DNA from: Planctomycetota bacterium
GTDB taxonomy: Bacteria > Planctomycetota > Phycisphaerae > UBA1845 > PWPN01
Assembly (NCBI GenBank): GCA_020346805.1
Contig: CP070790.1
Coordinates: 2,819,838-2,827,556 of the forward strand
Direction of reading: 5' to 3'
DNA: 7,719 nucleotides
Shown: positions 6,090 through 7,719 of the stretch, in pieces
Position numbering within the stretch: the stretch's first letter is position 1
Layout of the letters: every line of letters begins with the position of its first letter
The notes under the pieces: model-generated
Database searches by the model: none
What the model was told of the DNA's origin: nothing
The model's input: the letters and a program-made list of their open reading frames with translations, nothing else
Position numbers and translations under genes: made by a program

Positions 6090-7439
6090 TCACTTGACAA
6101 CCCGACTGACGTCCAACAGGTACATCTGCCGCTGGTAGTTCATGTGCATTGAATCGATACAAACGCTCTTGCCGTCGCTGCTCCATCGGCCGTGCAGGTC
6201 ACATCGCCACTCACCCTTCTGTTTGGGGGGCAGGTAAAATTGTCCAAGTTCGACGAGTTTTCCATCGTACGGCCGGTAAAGCATGAGTTTCTGAATATGT
6301 TGTTGATCCGGACGGGCGGTATCAACCAAAAGCCACTTACCGTCTGGAGAAAATATAATATGCCCATCGCGATCGAAGAGTTCCTTGCCCATTATCTGTA
6401 TCTTTTCGGTCATGTCGTCGTACAGGTGGAAATGATCACCATCCGCCGGTTCGCGGGACCAGGTGAGAATCTGTTTGGGATTGCGCCAGATAAAGTGCGA
6501 AACCAGACCGTGGTCGGCAACACAATGGATTTGGGAGCCATCCCACCGGGCGGTGAACATTCGGGTAAACCAATCATCCTCCCCCACCTCACGGCCCAAT
6601 CGCCGACCGCGGTGCAGGAAGATAAACCGTGATCCATCCGTGTTGAATAGCAGGTGATTGAACCAGTGCTTGTAGTTAGCCATCGATTTATCGGCACGGT
6701 ATTTTACGATCTGGCCAAGGGTGATAATGAGGCGTGATTCCCCGCTTTGCAGATCTATGAGATAAATGCCATCATTTTCAGTCTGGGAATCATTGGACCA
6801 GGGATCCTTCACGCCGGCATAACCATACCCTGGCCGAGTTTCATTTACGCGGGCAAAATTAAGACTCAAAGCTCGCTTGCCATCAGGACTGATTGTGTAT
6901 ATCGGTCTGGGAAGGACTCGCGACTTTCCGGTAAATACGTCTCGTATGATTGCCACAAACTTATCCCCCTGGCGGTCGTTGTAGATTACCTCGCTTGATG
7001 ATCCGGGCAACCATTGCAACATGCAACCCTGCTGCCAGCCCCAGGCTCGTGACTCGGCAAACTTGATCCATTTGTCATTGTCCTGCAGATCCACCATGCC
7101 TAAATTTATCACGTCGTCCGGACGGGGGCTGCGGTCATCGAAGTTCACCTCCATACCCAGTACGTACCGATTCGTTTTGTCAAATTGCATCTTGTCGTAG
7201 TAGCTGAACCAGTGTGATTTCGGCCCCCGCGTTATGGCCCGGATGGGCACGTTAGCCTGATAGGTCTTCTTGGGGGCATTATTCTGGGCTCTTACAACTA
7301 CTGGGGTAGCCAGGAGCATCATCAGAAAACCCACAACTGGAAACACTTTTATTGCCCTAATGATGTTTGGCCACTGATACGGTATCCGATTCTCATGCAG
7401 ATTATCTTTACGCTTGATAGTTGTCATAATAGCTCGCAT
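6090..7439 (-). CDS. Exported TolB/oligogalacturonate-lyase-like beta-propeller protein
   Basis: 449 residues from the ATG at 7439, which has AGGAG 7 nt upstream; a longer frame from 7529 lacks this support. A long basic n-region is followed by a hydrophobic core (about 32-49) and likely cleavage after VVRA (residue 51), so it is exported. The rest reads as a beta-propeller with PD40-like turns: SPDG (184-187), NTDG (266-269), SPDG (364-367) and SSDG (420-423). Conserved-looking aromatic and histidine clusters are HWFSYYDK (76-83), KHWFNHLLF (258-266), VSHFIW (313-318), DRDGHIIFSPDG and CDLHGRW. The histidine-rich pattern recalls PL22 oligogalacturonate lyases and other propeller lyases, but I cannot assign a reaction. 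From memory, close relatives with the DLHPRWSPDG and YYDK motifs are common, mostly as hypothetical proteins, beside sulfatase and glycosidase genes. A role in cleaving or binding an acidic glycan is inferred. The sulfatase remnant follows 13 nt downstream. Confidence 0.75.
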   Translation of the reverse strand: MRAIMTTIKRKDNLHENRIPYQWPNIIRAIKVFPVVGFLMMLLATPVVVRAQNNAPKKTYQANVPIRAITRGPKSHWFSYYDKMQFDKTNRYVLGMEVNFDDRSPRPDDVINLGMVDLQDNDKWIKFAESRAWGWQQGCMLQWLPGSSSEVIYNDRQGDKFVAIIRDVFTGKSRVLPRPIYTISPDGKRALSLNFARVNETRPGYGYAGVKDPWSNDSQTENDGIYLIDLQSGESRLIITLGQIVKYRADKSMANYKHWFNHLLFNTDGSRFIFLHRGRRLGREVGEDDWFTRMFTARWDGSQIHCVADHGLVSHFIWRNPKQILTWSREPADGDHFHLYDDMTEKIQIMGKELFDRDGHIIFSPDGKWLLVDTARPDQQHIQKLMLYRPYDGKLVELGQFYLPPKQKGEWRCDLHGRWSSDGKSVCIDSMHMNYQRQMYLLDVSRVVK

Positions 7440-7446
7440 TTCTATT

Positions 7447-7451
7447 CTCCT
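7447..7451 (-). promoter_or_regulatory. Ribosome binding site deciding the propeller start
   Basis: AGGAG on the minus strand, 7 nt before the ATG at 7439-7437. It favours this start over in-frame codons upstream (7529) and the nearby ATG four codons downstream. Confidence 0.75.
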
Positions 7452-7563
7452 AAAAAGGGTACCAGGTTTGTATCTTAACTTTTTAACATCGGTCTTATTC
7501 TTTCGGTCGTTTAAACAGTTTGGCGGCACATTAATTGCATTCCATGTTGCATCGATGCTTATT

Positions 7564-7592
7564 ATTATATTAATGCGTTACGTTTTTCACAG
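7564..7592 (-). promoter_or_regulatory. Weak candidate promoter for the propeller gene
   Basis: The minus strand carries a perfect TATAAT at 7569-7564. The -35 position 17 nt upstream reads CTGTGA (7592-7587, 3 of 6). Transcription would start near 7557, giving a leader of about 118 nt. The region is AT-rich, so a chance TATAAT is possible. The remaining bases to 7719 hold no recognisable gene. Confidence 0.3.
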
Positions 7593-7719
7593 TTTCCTTG
7601 CAGCTGTTGACTAAACTTACGTTGCAACAATAACGACAATGGTATAGTAATGCTTCTCATTTCATGATGCCTATTGTGTAGACTTGGTCTTCGTATCTGG
7701 AACCCACCTGAGACGGGCA

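Noticed and set aside
7440..7529. Longer start for the propeller protein at 7529
   Set aside because: The 30 extra residues have no ribosome site, while the ATG at 7439 has AGGAG at ideal spacing.
7574..7589. Possible LacI-type site in the propeller promoter
   Set aside because: Only 8 of 12 defined positions match and one half-site is essentially absent; too weak to claim, though its position within the promoter spacer is suggestive.
531..7614. Other open frames of 60-150 codons on either strand, including 1541-1822 and 6192-6632
   Set aside because: They lie antisense or out of frame within the well-supported genes and show no signal peptide, family motif or ribosome site.
7657..7719. Minus-strand frame entering from the right edge and ending in TGA (20 codons)
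   Set aside because: Too short to distinguish from chance, with no recognisable C-terminal motif.
1..7719. tRNA or rRNA genes, CRISPR arrays, insertion sequences, attachment sites
   Set aside because: No cloverleaf, regularly spaced repeat, transposase-like frame or terminal inverted repeat pair was seen by eye.

Overview
The window looks like a polysaccharide-utilisation locus from a bacterium of the PVC superphylum (Planctomycetota, Verrucomicrobiota, Lentisphaerota or Kiritimatiellota). That assignment is inferred from content only: several exported formylglycine-type sulfatases, an exported GH31 glycosidase and an exported beta-propeller protein of a type common beside sulfatases. No marker gene fixes the phylum.

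Layout, left to right. Positions 1-67 hold a possible 5' fragment of an unrecognised leftward gene. Positions 68-634 are AT-rich and non-coding, with a strong leftward sigma70-type promoter (296-324) overlapped by two different palindromes. Positions 635-2137 (minus) encode an iduronate-2-sulfatase-like sulfatase. Positions 2354-4225 (minus) encode a secreted GH31 glycosidase without the usual N-terminal beta-sandwich domain. A short divergent region (about 4226-4369) separates it from a second, arylsulfatase-type sulfatase at 4370-5755 (plus), which appears to be leaderless. Convergent to that, 5767-6076 (minus) holds the remains of a third sulfatase: its N-terminus is joined almost directly to its C-terminus and the catalytic core is gone. 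Just upstream, 6090-7439 (minus) encodes an exported beta-propeller protein. The last 280 bases are its leader and upstream region.

All complete products carry signal peptides, so the locus probably desulfates and trims a sulfated, alpha-linked polysaccharide outside the cytoplasm. The sulfatases would remove ester sulfates, GH31 would cleave an alpha-glycosidic bond, and the propeller protein would bind or cleave the glycan. The substrate cannot be read from the sequence, and no sulfatase-maturation enzyme, transporter or complete regulator lies in the window.

The most interesting signal is regulatory. A 16-bp CG-centred palindrome of LacI-family type (TGnCAAnCGnTTGnCA) matches fully at 319-334 and 4324-4339 and partly at 2170-2185, each in a different intergenic region. 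At both full sites its 3' half is the TTGACA -35 box of a promoter with a 17-nt spacer. This suggests one LacI-type repressor controlling the cluster, with the 4324-4339 site controlling GH31 and the second sulfatase together. A second palindrome type (TGGTAnTTATACC) occurs twice in the left region.
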